A DNA stretch of 64,000 nucleotides from Kibdelosporangium aridum (GTDB lineage Bacteria; Actinomycetota; Actinomycetes; Mycobacteriales; Pseudonocardiaceae): the NCBI RefSeq assembly GCF_900176515.1, contig NZ_FWXV01000003.1, positions 744,001-808,000 on the forward strand, in the 5' to 3' direction. The notes under the pieces are model-generated. The model made no database searches. It worked only from the letters and a program-made list of their open reading frames with translations, and was not told the origin of the DNA. Below are positions 27,467-36,835 of the stretch, piece after piece (the first letter of the stretch is position 1; the number at the start of each line of letters is the position of its first letter). Both the position numbers and the translations under genes were made by a program.

Positions 27467-29833
27467 ATGCGGTTATTAATTTCCGTCAACCCTTCCAGAG
27501 TATTGACAGCCGCCGTCGCCTCCGCGGTTGCGGCTGTCGCCTTCGCCGCACCAGCGGCCTCGGCCGAAACCGGAACGGTCCAATCGGTTTCCGACGCCAT
27601 TCCGGACAGCTACATCGTCGTCCTCAACGAGAAGCAGGTCAGCACGGCCGGGGCGCTCACCGCACGGTACGGCGGCACGGTCACCTCGACGTGGCACGCC
27701 GCGCTGAACGGATTCGCGGCCAGGATGACCGCCAAGCAAGCGGCCCAATTGGCTGCCGATCCCAGCGTTTCTTACGTTCAGCAAAATGGCCGGGTAACAA
27801 TTCAGGACTCGCAGCCGAATCCGCCCTCATGGGGCCTTGACCGGGTCGACCAACGACAGGTCGGCCGGGACGGAAGGTACGTATTCGAAACACCGGCATC
27901 AAACGTCCGCGCTTACGTCCTCGACACCGGGATCAGGATTTCGCACACCACATTCGGTGGCCGCGCGTCCTGGGGCGTGAACACGATCGACGCCAATAAC
28001 ACCGATTGCCACGGGCACGGCACGCACGTGGCGGGCACCGTCGGCGGCGCGGAGTACGGCGTGGCCAAGAGCGTGAACTTGGTCGCGGTCAAGGTATTGA
28101 ACTGCGCAGGTAACGGCACGTGGGAAGCCATCATCAGCGGCGTCGACTGGGTCACGCGTAACGCGGTACGGCCCGCCGTGGCGAACATGAGCCTCGCGGG
28201 TGGCGCGAACGCTGCTGTCGACCAGGCCGTCCGCAACTCGATCGCGTCGGGCATCACGTACGCCATCGCGTCGGCCAACGCCAACCAGAACGCGTGCAAC
28301 TTCTCGCCCGCCCGTGTCGCCGAGGCGATCACGGTGAACGCGACGGACGCCAACGATCGCAGGGCAGCGTTCTCCAACTGGGGATCCTGCACCGACATCT
28401 TCGCGCCGGGCGTGGGGATCGTGTCGTCGCACCACACCTCGGACACCGCGAGCGTCAGCATGCAAGGCACGTCGATGGCGAGCCCGCATGTGGCAGGCGC
28501 AGCGGCCCTGTGGTTGGCCGAACATCCTTACGACACACCGCCTTTGGTAGCCAACGCGCTTCTGAGCAACGCGACGCAGGGTGTCGTCGCGGATCCAGTG
28601 GGTTCGCCGAATGCGTTGCTGCACGGCCGTATCCCGAACGGAGTTACGGACCACGACGCGGATTACAACGCTGACAACCGTGACGACATCGCATTGAATG
28701 GCGTCCCCGGTTGGGGTTCGATCCCGGTGGCGTTCTCGGCAGGAAACGGGAACTTCAACGTCACCAACGCGGCTGTTGCGAACTTCGCGACGTGGTCGGC
28801 GTCGCCGGGCGTGTACATCCTGTCGGGCGACTTCAACGGTGACGGCCGGACCGACTCCGCGCTGACCGGCGTCGGTGGCTGGGGGTCAATTCCGGTCGCG
28901 TTCTCCAACGGTGACGGCACATTCACCGTCACCAACGCCGCCGTGCCCAACTTCCCGACCTGGGCGACCACCCCGGGCGTCAAGATCGTCACCGGTGACT
29001 TCAACGCGGATGGCCGGACCGACATCGCGCTGACCGGCGGCATCGGCTGGGGCTCGATCCCGATCGCGTTCTCCAACGGCAACGGCACATTCACCGTCAC
29101 CAACGCCGCCGTGCCCAACTTCCCGACCTGGGCGTCCAGCCCGAACGTCAAGGTCGTCGCGAAGGACTTCAACGCGGACAACCGCACCGACCTGGCACTG
29201 ACCGGGGTCAACGGCTGGGGCAGCATCCCGGTCGCCTTCTCGGCCGGCAACGGGGCGTTCAACGTCACGAACGCGGGCGTGCCGAACTTCCCGGTCTGGG
29301 CGGCGACACCGAACGTGAAGCTGCTCACCGGTGACTTCAACGCCGACGGCCGCGCGGACCTGGCGCTCACCGGCGTGGCGGGCTGGGGCTCGATCCCAGT
29401 GGCGTTCTCGAACGGCAACGGCACCTTCGGCGTCACGAACGCAGGCGTGGCCGACTTCCCGGCCTGGGCGACGACCGCGGGCGTGAAGATCATCGCCCGT
29501 GACCTGAACGCGGACAGTCGTACGGACATCGTGCTGACCGGCGGTCTGGGCTGGGGCAGCATCCCGGTGGCGTTCTCGGCCGGAAACGGCGCCTTCAACG
29601 TCACCAACGGTGCCGTGGCCGACTTCCCGACCTGGGCGTCCTCGCCAGGCGTCGAGATCGTGGCGCGGGACTACAACGGCGACAACCGAGTCGACCTCGC
29701 GCTCACGGGCGTGAACGGCTGGGGCAGCATCCCGGTGTCGTTCTCGAACGGCAACGGCACCTTCGGCGTCACGAACGCGGGCGTGCCGAACTTCCCGACC
29801 TGGGCGGCAACTCCGGGAGCACTGGTCCTATAG
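27467..29833 (+). CDS. secreted S8 subtilisin-like protease with seven FG-GAP-like repeats
   Basis: 788 residues. A signal peptide ends near APAASAE. An inhibitor-I9 propeptide (SYIVVLNEKQ ... FAARMTAKQAAQLA) follows. The S8 domain has Asp153 (VLDTGIRISH), His184 (HGHGTHVAG) and Ser336 (GTSMASPHVAG). The C-terminal 390 residues are seven 56-residue repeats. ATG at 27467 is preferred over 27461 because GAGAGTGG lies 7 bases before it. Codons 3 and 4 are both TTA. The protein is expected outside the cell, perhaps surface-bound through the repeats. It interrupts the his gene order between priA and hisH on the opposite strand. Confidence 0.93.
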   Translation: MRLLISVNPSRVLTAAVASAVAAVAFAAPAASAETGTVQSVSDAIPDSYIVVLNEKQVSTAGALTARYGGTVTSTWHAALNGFAARMTAKQAAQLAADPSVSYVQQNGRVTIQDSQPNPPSWGLDRVDQRQVGRDGRYVFETPASNVRAYVLDTGIRISHTTFGGRASWGVNTIDANNTDCHGHGTHVAGTVGGAEYGVAKSVNLVAVKVLNCAGNGTWEAIISGVDWVTRNAVRPAVANMSLAGGANAAVDQAVRNSIASGITYAIASANANQNACNFSPARVAEAITVNATDANDRRAAFSNWGSCTDIFAPGVGIVSSHHTSDTASVSMQGTSMASPHVAGAAALWLAEHPYDTPPLVANALLSNATQGVVADPVGSPNALLHGRIPNGVTDHDADYNADNRDDIALNGVPGWGSIPVAFSAGNGNFNVTNAAVANFATWSASPGVYILSGDFNGDGRTDSALTGVGGWGSIPVAFSNGDGTFTVTNAAVPNFPTWATTPGVKIVTGDFNADGRTDIALTGGIGWGSIPIAFSNGNGTFTVTNAAVPNFPTWASSPNVKVVAKDFNADNRTDLALTGVNGWGSIPVAFSAGNGAFNVTNAGVPNFPVWAATPNVKLLTGDFNADGRADLALTGVAGWGSIPVAFSNGNGTFGVTNAGVADFPAWATTAGVKIIARDLNADSRTDIVLTGGLGWGSIPVAFSAGNGAFNVTNGAVADFPTWASSPGVEIVARDYNGDNRVDLALTGVNGWGSIPVSFSNGNGTFGVTNAGVPNFPTWAATPGALVL
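28661..29830 (+). repeat. seven tandem 168-bp units (FG-GAP/VCBS-like, 56 aa each)
   Basis: Units begin at 28661, 28829, 28997, 29165, 29333, 29501 and 29669, exactly 168 bases apart. Each encodes a calcium-loop-like DFNADGRTDIALTG, then GWGSIPVAFSNGNGTF and VTNAAVPNFPTWA. Conservation at DNA level is high between neighbouring units (2/3 and 5/7 especially), so copy number may vary between strains. The fold is expected to be a bladed propeller, seven blades making a complete ring. Confidence 0.92.
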
Positions 29834-30454
29834 GGACTTGAGCCAGTTCTGAAGCAGGTGCGCACCGGCGTCGCCGGACTTCTCCGGGTGGAACTGCGTG
29901 GCGGACAACGCGGTGTTCTCCACCGCGGCGACGAAGTCACAGCCGTGGTTCGCCCAGGTGACCAGCGGCGCCGGCAGCGTGTCCGACGGCTCGAGCTCCC
30001 ACTTGCGCACCCCGTAGGAGTGCACGAAGTAGAAGCGGGTCTCCGCGTCCAACCCGTCGAACAGCACAGTTCCCTCAGGGGCCTTCACTGTGTTCCAGCC
30101 CATGTGCGGGACGACGTCAGCCTCAAGCCGCTCGACCGTGCCCGGCCACTCGTCGCAGCCCTCGGTCTCCTGGCCGTGTTCGATGCCACGCTCGAACAGG
30201 ATCTGCATGCCGACGCAGATGCCAAGAACAGGCCGTCCACCAGCGAGCCGCGTCCCGACCGTGCGGTGGCCCTGTACGGACTTCAAGCCCGCCATGCAGG
30301 CGGCGAAGGCGCCGACACCAGGAACCACGAGGCCGTCCGCGTTGAGCGCCGCATGGCTGTCCGCGGTCACCTCGACGTCCGCGCCGACGCGCTGAAGTGC
30401 ACGTTCGACGGAGCGAAGGTTCCCCGACCCGTAGTCCAAAACGACAACTCGCAC
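29828..30454 (-). CDS. hisH: imidazole glycerol phosphate synthase glutaminase subunit
   Basis: Class-I glutamine amidotransferase feeding ammonia to HisF. 208 residues; nucleophile Cys in LGICVGMQILFERG and His/Glu in TQFHPEKSGD are intact. It is isolated from other his genes: the secreted protease lies downstream and the Roco GTPase upstream, both on the other strand, so it must have its own promoter in 30455-30538. Overlaps the protease stop by 6 bases. Confidence 0.96.
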   Translation of the reverse strand: MRVVVLDYGSGNLRSVERALQRVGADVEVTADSHAALNADGLVVPGVGAFAACMAGLKSVQGHRTVGTRLAGGRPVLGICVGMQILFERGIEHGQETEGCDEWPGTVERLEADVVPHMGWNTVKAPEGTVLFDGLDAETRFYFVHSYGVRKWELEPSDTLPAPLVTWANHGCDFVAAVENTALSATQFHPEKSGDAGAHLLQNWLKSL

Positions 30455-30538
30455 GGGTAAAGCCTACCTGTTGCTCCAAACAGGTTACGGAAGGAGAAAC
30501 GAGCTAACGGCGAGCGCCTGGGTTGAGACGCTGGTGGC

Positions 30539-33373
30539 ATGGACGAGGCCCTCCGCCGGATCGAAGAAGCTCACAGGACCAAGTCGACATTCCTCGATCT
30601 GAGCGACCTCGGACTGGACAGCCTGCCACCAGACCTCTTCGAGCTGACTCACCTCACCAGCCTCGACTTGGCTGGCAACAAACTCACCGACTTGCCAGCG
30701 GATATGGCTGAGCTGCAAAGTCTGAGCGACCTCACTCTCAACGGAAACCCGCTCGGCAAGGTGCCCACAGCCGTCGCCGCTCTCGAAGACCTGATCGACC
30801 TTGGGATCAACGGGTGCGGAATCATGGCTCTCCCTGACTGGATGGCAAGGCTCAGCAGACTTTCTGCCCTGTGGATGCAGGAAAACGGTCTAGTCGAGGT
30901 TCCAGCGTGGATCGACTCCCTCAAGGGACTGACTCATCTGGACATGCGCGGTAACAGGTTGCACACCTTGCCTGCCAGTTTTGCCAGGTTGAGGCAACTA
31001 CTCCGCCTCAGACTCACCCTGAACCGTTTCACCGAGGTGCCTGCGCCCATCTTCGCCCTGCCGAACCTCAGCACCCTCGAAGTCGACGAGAACTATCTGG
31101 ACACCGTGCCCGATGACATCTCGAGGCTCACCAGGCTTGTGGAACTGAGTGTCCAGAAAAATCAAATCCGCTATTTGCCAGGCTCGCTCGCGGACCTACG
31201 ACACCTTGAATATCTCGAGGTGGCGGGCAACCCGCTCGTCAGCCCGCCACCAGAGATCGCCGTCGGTGGTTCCAAGTCGATCATCGAGTTTCTGAAGGCC
31301 CGGCGCGCGGGCGTAGAACCGATGTGGGCGTCCAAAGTGCTCGTTGTCGGTGAGGGTGGTGTCGGCAAGACTTCGTTGGTGAAAGCGTTGGCAGGCACCG
31401 AATACGACCACAACGAGCCGTCGACACACGGCATCAGGATCGAGCACCTGGACTTACCGCATCCGACTCGCCCCGGGGTCGAGATGCAGCTCAACGCGTG
31501 GGACTTCGGTGGTCAGGAGATCTACCACGCGACCCACCAGTTCTTCCTGAGCAACCGATCGCTCTTCCTGCTGGTGTGGAACGCCCGGCACGGCTGGGAA
31601 CAGGGGCGACTTCGGTACTGGCTGGACATCATCAAGGCGCGTGCCCCTGAATCGCCCGTCATCCTCGTCGTTACGCATGCTGAGGACCGGCCCGTCGACT
31701 TCCCGCTCGATGATCTGAAGCGCGAATATCCCCAGATAGTTATCAGCACCGCTGTCGACAACCGGACACGGCAAGGGATCGACGCACTGCGCGACACCAT
31801 CACCGAGCAGGCAGCCAAACTGCCGTTGATGGGCGCCGAGTGGCCCAAGACGTGGCTCAAGGCCGCCGGAACGCTCTGGGATTGCGAAGTGAACCGAGTC
31901 GCCCCGGACGACATGTGGCAGATGATGAGCGATGCGGGCGTCGAAGACCCTGTACAACAGCGGTATATCGCGAAAGCCTTGCACGAGCTCGGTGACATCC
32001 TCTACTACAGCGAGGATCCCGAGCTCTGCGACACGGTCATCCTGCAACCGGAGTGGGTCAACAGCTACATCAGCAAGGTCCTGGACAGCCCTGAAGTCGA
32101 AGCCTCGCAAGGGTTGCTCACCCGCACGCACCTCAGAGAGCTCTGGCGTGGGCTTGATCGTGGTACCAGTGATCACTTCCTGAGCATGATGGACAAGTAC
32201 GACTTGTCCTACCGGGTCGACGGCCGGCCGGATGACGTGAGCCTGGTGGTTGAGCGGTTGTCGTGGAATCCGCCTGCATATCAGGACCTCTGGCGCGGCA
32301 TGGCGGGCAGGCAGGAGATCCGCGTCCTCTACCGGCTCAACACCATGCCGCCTGGCATCCCCACCTGGTTCATCGCTCGGTCGCACCGGTTCAGCATCTC
32401 CATGCACTGGCGTACCGGCGCTGTTCTCAAGCACGGTGACCACTTGGCGCTTGTCCGCGCGGACGCGCACCGCAAGACCGTCGAGCTGACCGTGCGAGGA
32501 CCGTCGCCCGCGGCGTTCTTCTCGATCCTCGACGACGGTCTCAACCGGACACTGGACCGGTTCCCCGGGTTGGAGATCCGGCGCGAAGTTCCGTGCCGCT
32601 GTGACGGCGAATGCACCGAACTCTTCAACTATGACAACCTCAGCAAGCGGCTCACCAAGATTCCGCCGAAGTACACGATCGAGTGTCATCGCTCGGGTGA
32701 TGATGTCGATATTCGCAGTCTGTTGCTTGGATTGGCCCCTTCCTCCAGGGATGTCACGGTGATGAGCCTCGACCAGATCGACCGGCGGCTGATCCGGATC
32801 GAGAGCAAGGTCGACGAGAACGCCGAATACAACCAGCGGATGTTCATGCGGTTGCAGCACATCGCGCAGACGCAGCAGGAAACTCGGTGCCCGAGCGTGT
32901 TCGCCTTGGTGCAGCTCAAAAAGCGGAACTTCGAACTACACCTTTACTGCGAAGAACCGGGCGCGTGGCATCGGCTTCCTGAGCCTGAAGGTGTCTATGC
33001 GATCAAGCAACCCTATGAGTGGGTACGCAAGTTCGGTCCGCATCTCCAACGAGTGTTGAAGGTTCTGAAATACACGGCTCCTCTCGCTGGGCCGGTGCTC
33101 GGCATCACGGTCGATCAGCTCAGCCAGCAACTGAAGGCTGACTGCGATCTGATGAAGGAACTAGTCAGCCGGGCGCCCGAGACGTTCCGGACCGAGGCTC
33201 ATGCGGGCGATGACATCCCGTCGGTCAGGGCCGAGCATGACGCGGACTTCCGGGCTCTTGAAGCGATGTTGCTTGAGCTGGACGAGAAGCGGGTGTGGGG
33301 TGGGCTTTCCCGTACCACCACGCCTGAAGGACTGACCCTGTACCTGTGCTCCGAGCACCGGAAGGCCTATTAG
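30539..33373 (+). CDS. LRR-Roc-COR (Roco) GTPase
   Basis: 944 residues. Residues 15-245 hold about ten regular LRRs (LxxLPxxLxxLxxLxxLxLxxN). The Roc GTPase follows with P-loop GEGGVGKTS (271-279), switch-II DFGGQE (about 322) and THAED in place of TKxD (about 379). COR covers about 425-650 (LHELGDILYYSED, LQPEWVNSYISKVL). The C-terminal 300 residues include a Cys-rich patch (VPCRCDGECTELF), a coiled coil (RRLIRIESKVDENAEYNQ) and a globular tail. Roco proteins dimerise through COR; human LRRK2 is the known relative. Bacterial functions are largely unknown, possibly sensing or immunity. No adjacent effector gene. A TTA codon occurs at 31454. Confidence 0.9.
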   Translation: MDEALRRIEEAHRTKSTFLDLSDLGLDSLPPDLFELTHLTSLDLAGNKLTDLPADMAELQSLSDLTLNGNPLGKVPTAVAALEDLIDLGINGCGIMALPDWMARLSRLSALWMQENGLVEVPAWIDSLKGLTHLDMRGNRLHTLPASFARLRQLLRLRLTLNRFTEVPAPIFALPNLSTLEVDENYLDTVPDDISRLTRLVELSVQKNQIRYLPGSLADLRHLEYLEVAGNPLVSPPPEIAVGGSKSIIEFLKARRAGVEPMWASKVLVVGEGGVGKTSLVKALAGTEYDHNEPSTHGIRIEHLDLPHPTRPGVEMQLNAWDFGGQEIYHATHQFFLSNRSLFLLVWNARHGWEQGRLRYWLDIIKARAPESPVILVVTHAEDRPVDFPLDDLKREYPQIVISTAVDNRTRQGIDALRDTITEQAAKLPLMGAEWPKTWLKAAGTLWDCEVNRVAPDDMWQMMSDAGVEDPVQQRYIAKALHELGDILYYSEDPELCDTVILQPEWVNSYISKVLDSPEVEASQGLLTRTHLRELWRGLDRGTSDHFLSMMDKYDLSYRVDGRPDDVSLVVERLSWNPPAYQDLWRGMAGRQEIRVLYRLNTMPPGIPTWFIARSHRFSISMHWRTGAVLKHGDHLALVRADAHRKTVELTVRGPSPAAFFSILDDGLNRTLDRFPGLEIRREVPCRCDGECTELFNYDNLSKRLTKIPPKYTIECHRSGDDVDIRSLLLGLAPSSRDVTVMSLDQIDRRLIRIESKVDENAEYNQRMFMRLQHIAQTQQETRCPSVFALVQLKKRNFELHLYCEEPGAWHRLPEPEGVYAIKQPYEWVRKFGPHLQRVLKVLKYTAPLAGPVLGITVDQLSQQLKADCDLMKELVSRAPETFRTEAHAGDDIPSVRAEHDADFRALEAMLLELDEKRVWGGLSRTTTPEGLTLYLCSEHRKAY

Positions 33374-34281
33374 GGCTTGAGCACGTAGCGGCCGCGTATC
33401 CCGCCTTTGGCCACAGCCCGGTGGACGTCGGCGACCTGGTCCAGCGGCACGACCTTGTGCACTCGGGCCGGTAGCTCGCCGGACGCGGTGCGGTCGAGCA
33501 GGCCTCCCAGCTGGACGCCATCCGGCCGGACGTCCACGGCGGTTACGGTGATTCCGCGCTGGTTGGGTGGTTCGCCGCCCGGCCGGACGCCGACGAAGAT
33601 CCCGCCGTCACCGACCAGGGCGAGGCCCTGTTCTTGCAGCGTCGCACCGTCGGCGACCGCATCCCAGCCCGGCTCGGCGTGCGCGGTGAAGTCGGCACCG
33701 AGGCTACGGACGAACTCCTCATCCTCAGCCCTGGCGAGACCGGTCACCCGCCAGCCGCGATCCTGTGCGAGCGACACGACATAACCCCCGACCGCGCCAG
33801 CAGCTCCGGTCACCAACAGCCGGTTGCCGTCGGTGGGGGCGTCGCCGAGCAGGTCGACGATCTGGGCGGCCGTCAGCCCGTTGAGCGGCACCGTCGACGC
33901 CACGACCAGGTCCAGCCCGTCGGGAACGACGGCGACGTCGGAGGCTGGCACCACGAGTTGCTCGGCATAGGTGCCGAAGTCGCGGTCGAAACCACCTACC
34001 AGGCCCGCGACCCGCGTGCCGACGGCCAGGTCCACGCCAGGGCCGACCGCGACGACGGTGCCGGCGAAGTCCCAGCCGAGACCGGTGTGGTCGGGCTGGT
34101 CGATGAAGCCCATCGAGTGGAAGAAACCGCCCGCCACCGCGAGATCGACGGGGTTGACCGCCGCCGCGGCAACCTTTACCCGAACTTCGCCGGGGCCAGG
34201 CTCGGCAACGGGAACGTCGATGATCTCGATCGAGTCCGGCCCGCCCGGGGTACGCACGACGGCTGTGCGGAATGTGTTCAT
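33370..34281 (-). CDS. MDR-family NADPH:quinone oxidoreductase / alcohol dehydrogenase
   Basis: 303 residues, zinc-independent medium-chain dehydrogenase. The GroES-like domain has VAAAAVNPVDLAVAGG and GWDFAGTVVAVGPGV; the cofactor domain has LLVTGAAGAVGGYVVSLA. Start ATG at 34281. Divergent from an HxlR regulator with overlapping palindromes between, the usual pairing for electrophile/quinone-inducible reductases. Overlaps the end of the Roco gene by 4 bases. Confidence 0.9.
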   Translation of the reverse strand: MNTFRTAVVRTPGGPDSIEIIDVPVAEPGPGEVRVKVAAAAVNPVDLAVAGGFFHSMGFIDQPDHTGLGWDFAGTVVAVGPGVDLAVGTRVAGLVGGFDRDFGTYAEQLVVPASDVAVVPDGLDLVVASTVPLNGLTAAQIVDLLGDAPTDGNRLLVTGAAGAVGGYVVSLAQDRGWRVTGLARAEDEEFVRSLGADFTAHAEPGWDAVADGATLQEQGLALVGDGGIFVGVRPGGEPPNQRGITVTAVDVRPDGVQLGGLLDRTASGELPARVHKVVPLDQVADVHRAVAKGGIRGRYVLKP

Positions 34282-34350
34282 GGTGTTGTTCCTCGTGGTT
34301 GTATCTGACGGTTGTCTTGCACCACGATGGACGGGTAACTCTCCAGCGGG

Positions 34351-34376
34351 AAGTGGGCACTTCGAAGTGCGTAAGT
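34351..34376. promoter_or_regulatory. HxlR operator: overlapping palindromes
   Basis: AAGTG-GG-CACTT (34351-34362) overlaps the perfect palindrome GCACTTCGAAGTGC (34357-34370), followed by a further GTAAGT half-site. It lies 27 bases before the HxlR ATG and 70 bases from the quinone-reductase start, the position expected for dual control. Confidence 0.65.
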
Positions 34377-34402
34377 CGCCCCCAGGTAGGAAGGATCGGC
34401 CG

Positions 34403-34825
34403 ATGCCGACAGAGACAGCGGCCCAGAAGCGAACACAGGCGAAGGAGGCGTACGACGCATTCCTGGCGGGCTGCCCCAGTCGCCAGCTACTCGCCCGGAT
34501 CTCGGACAAGTGGGTCGCCCTCATCCTGGCCGCGCTCGGCAGCGACCCGGGAGCCGAGCGGCCGCAATCGATGCGCTATTCCGAACTGTCCCGTCGCCTG
34601 GCCGGGGTCAGCCAGAAGATGCTCACCCAGACGTTGCGCTCCCTGGAACGCGACGGCCTGATCACCCGCACGGTGACACCGACCGTCCCGGTAACAGTCA
34701 CCTACGAGCTGACCGAACTCGGACTTTCCCTCCACCACCTCATGTACGGCATCAAGGAATGGGCCGAAGCACACATGAACGAAGTGCTCACCAACCGCGA
34801 CAACTACGACACCCAGCACGCTTAG
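34403..34825 (+). CDS. HxlR-family transcriptional regulator
   Basis: 140 residues. Winged-helix core DKWVALILAALGSD, RYSELSRRLAGVSQKMLTQTLR, SLERDGLITRTV and the wing VTYELTELG. A single cysteine in LAGCPSRQLL precedes the helix, placed as in redox/electrophile-sensing HxlR proteins such as HypR and QorR. Ribosome site AGGAAGG upstream of the ATG. Divergent from and probably controlling the quinone oxidoreductase. Confidence 0.92.
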   Translation: MPTETAAQKRTQAKEAYDAFLAGCPSRQLLARISDKWVALILAALGSDPGAERPQSMRYSELSRRLAGVSQKMLTQTLRSLERDGLITRTVTPTVPVTVTYELTELGLSLHHLMYGIKEWAEAHMNEVLTNRDNYDTQHA

Positions 34826-35546
34826 CGGATCAGGCCCGCAGCGCGTAAGTCGGTCCAGACCTGCGCGGGCACGTCCACAGCGAAGAACTCCACGTTGCGC
34901 CGCGCCTCCTCAGCGGACCGCATCCCCACCGCGATACCGGCGACAGCCGGGTGTTGCAGCGGGAAAGCCATGGCCACCTGGGGAAGCGTCACGCCGTGCG
35001 CCTCGCACACGTCGGCGATCTTGTTCGCCCGCTCCAGGACATCCGGCGTCGCGACCTCGTAGTCGAAGTGCGCTCCCTCCCCCGGCCGCGGCACGGCGAG
35101 CAGGCCGGAGTTGAAGATCGACGCCGCGATCACGGACACACCGCGCTCCTCGCACGCGGGCAGGAACGTGTCGAGCGCGCTGTGATCGAGCAGCGTGTAG
35201 CGACCCGACTGCATGACCACGTCGACATCCGTTTCCTTCACCAGAGTGGTCAGCATGGCCGTGTCGTACATGCCGGCGCCGATCGCGCCAACCACCCCTT
35301 CCGACCGCAGCTCCGCCAGGGCCGGGTAGCCGTCGCGTAACGCGTCGTCGAAGAACTCCTCAGCGTCATGCAGGTACAGCACGTCGATCCGGTCGAGGCC
35401 CATCCGTTCCAGCGAATCCCCGACGCTGCGCCGCACCCCGTCGCGGTCTCGTTGTCGAGCGGCGCGAACAGTCCGCCGAGTGGCCCGCCGCCGAATCCCA
35501 GCTGTGTCACCTCGACGGTGGTGCGCCCGAGTCGGTTCGTCTTCAT
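34822..35546 (-). pseudogene. aldo/keto reductase with internal deletion and frameshift
   Basis: Starts MKTNRLGRTTVEVTQLGFGG and GLFAPLDNETA as in the D-threo-aldose/L-fucose-dehydrogenase AKR group. At about 35440 the frame changes and reading resumes much later in the fold as VRRSVGDSLERMGLDRIDVL, YLHDAEEFFDD, then to a normal C-terminus ending LRAAGLIR. Roughly 80-90 residues, carrying the catalytic Asp, Tyr and Lys, are missing. A deletion that joins out of frame explains both faults. The downstream half is open but has no good start. Overlaps the HxlR stop by 4 bases. Confidence 0.8.
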
Positions 35547-35561
35547 GCCCAGCTCCCCCAC

Positions 35562-36704
35562 TCACCGCGTCGCGCGCGCGGCCTCGACGCAGGCGCGGAG
35601 CAACTTGTCGTTCTCCGGCGCCGCACCGCCGGGATAGGCGTAGCGGCGCCGGTTGTAGCCATACGCCAGGCCGCTGCGCGGATCCGCGAGCGCCTGGCTG
35701 CCCGCGGCACCGCTGTGCCCGAACGCGCCCTGCCCCAGGAACGGGTAGAACTCCCCGGCAATACTGAAACCCAGCCCGAAAGCCTTGTGCACGCGCGAGA
35801 CAACGTCGTACCCGATCGACTGGATCTGCGCGAATTCCGCCATGGTGTCCGGTTTCAGCAGCGGTGGCCGACCGTTGAGCCCCGTGGTGGCCGCCGCGTA
35901 CATGCCAGCCAGGCCCCGCGCCGATGCGACCCCGCCCGCGGACGCCTGGCCCTGTGCCCGGGCGATCCGCTGGTTCGGGAAATCCCACAGTTCGGGCGCG
36001 TCGGCACGATGTTCGTTGAACGCGATCCCGCCAAGGCTCTCGGCCCCGGTCACCTCCTCCGCGTCGATCTCGGCCTGCTGCTCCGGTGTCGGCAGCATCG
36101 GCAACGTGGTCGCGAAACGCGGCTCCAGTTCTTCCGGCAGCCCAAGGTAGAAGTCGAGACCGTACGGCGCCCGGACCCGCTCCTCGAACAGCTCCTGGAT
36201 GCTCTGCCCCGTCACGCGCCGCACCACCTCGCCGGTCAGCGCGCCGATCACCCACGCGTGGTAGCCGAACGCCGTGCCCGGCCGCCAGTACGGCCGCTGG
36301 CCCGCGATCCGCGCCGCGATCAGCCGGTCGTCGGCCAGCTCCTCCAGGCTGAACCCGGCATCCGCGCCGACCACACCCGCGCGGTGCGCTAGCACCTCCC
36401 GCAGTGTGATGTCCTGCTTGCCTTCCGCCGCGAATTCCGGCCAGTAGTGGCTGACCCGCTGGTCGGGATCCAGCACGCCGTCCTGCACCAGCAGCGCCAC
36501 CACGAGATGCGCCGCCCCCTTCGTGGAGGAGAACACCCCGGTCAGCGTGTCGGCCGTGAACTCGGGACCCGACCACAGATCCACGACCAGCTCGCCGCGC
36601 ACGTAGGCGACCAACTGGCCCGCGTAGTCCTCGCGTTCCCCGGCGACAACCTTCGCGAACTCTTCGCGCACGGCCTCGTACCCCGCCGCGACCGTGCCAT
36701 GCAT
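35562..36704 (-). CDS. serine hydrolase, class-C beta-lactamase/esterase EstB-like
   Basis: 380 residues, no signal peptide, so cytoplasmic. The nucleophile motif is SSTK (GVFSSTKGAAH, S-x-x-K), the Tyr motif is in YHAWVIG, and the C-terminal GHSGAAGS replaces KTG. GGAGGA ribosome site sits just before the ATG. Members of this group hydrolyse esters rather than beta-lactams. It lies directly upstream of the aldo-keto reductase remnant and may have shared its transcript. Confidence 0.88.
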   Translation of the reverse strand: MHGTVAAGYEAVREEFAKVVAGEREDYAGQLVAYVRGELVVDLWSGPEFTADTLTGVFSSTKGAAHLVVALLVQDGVLDPDQRVSHYWPEFAAEGKQDITLREVLAHRAGVVGADAGFSLEELADDRLIAARIAGQRPYWRPGTAFGYHAWVIGALTGEVVRRVTGQSIQELFEERVRAPYGLDFYLGLPEELEPRFATTLPMLPTPEQQAEIDAEEVTGAESLGGIAFNEHRADAPELWDFPNQRIARAQGQASAGGVASARGLAGMYAAATTGLNGRPPLLKPDTMAEFAQIQSIGYDVVSRVHKAFGLGFSIAGEFYPFLGQGAFGHSGAAGSQALADPRSGLAYGYNRRRYAYPGGAAPENDKLLRACVEAARATR

Positions 36705-36835
36705 GTGGTTCCTCCTCCGGCGCTGTGGTTCACGATCAAGATAGCCCGGCGCGTTGGCCGCTTCCGGTCGATAGCACGCGGAGTCGCTCTGCACGGAGTG
36801 CGGCACATATCAGTAAGGCGCGTAAGGACGCGCAC

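Noticed and set aside
31454..32860. Minus-strand 468-codon open frame opposite the Roco gene
   Set aside because: No protein-like motifs; the Roco reading is unambiguous.
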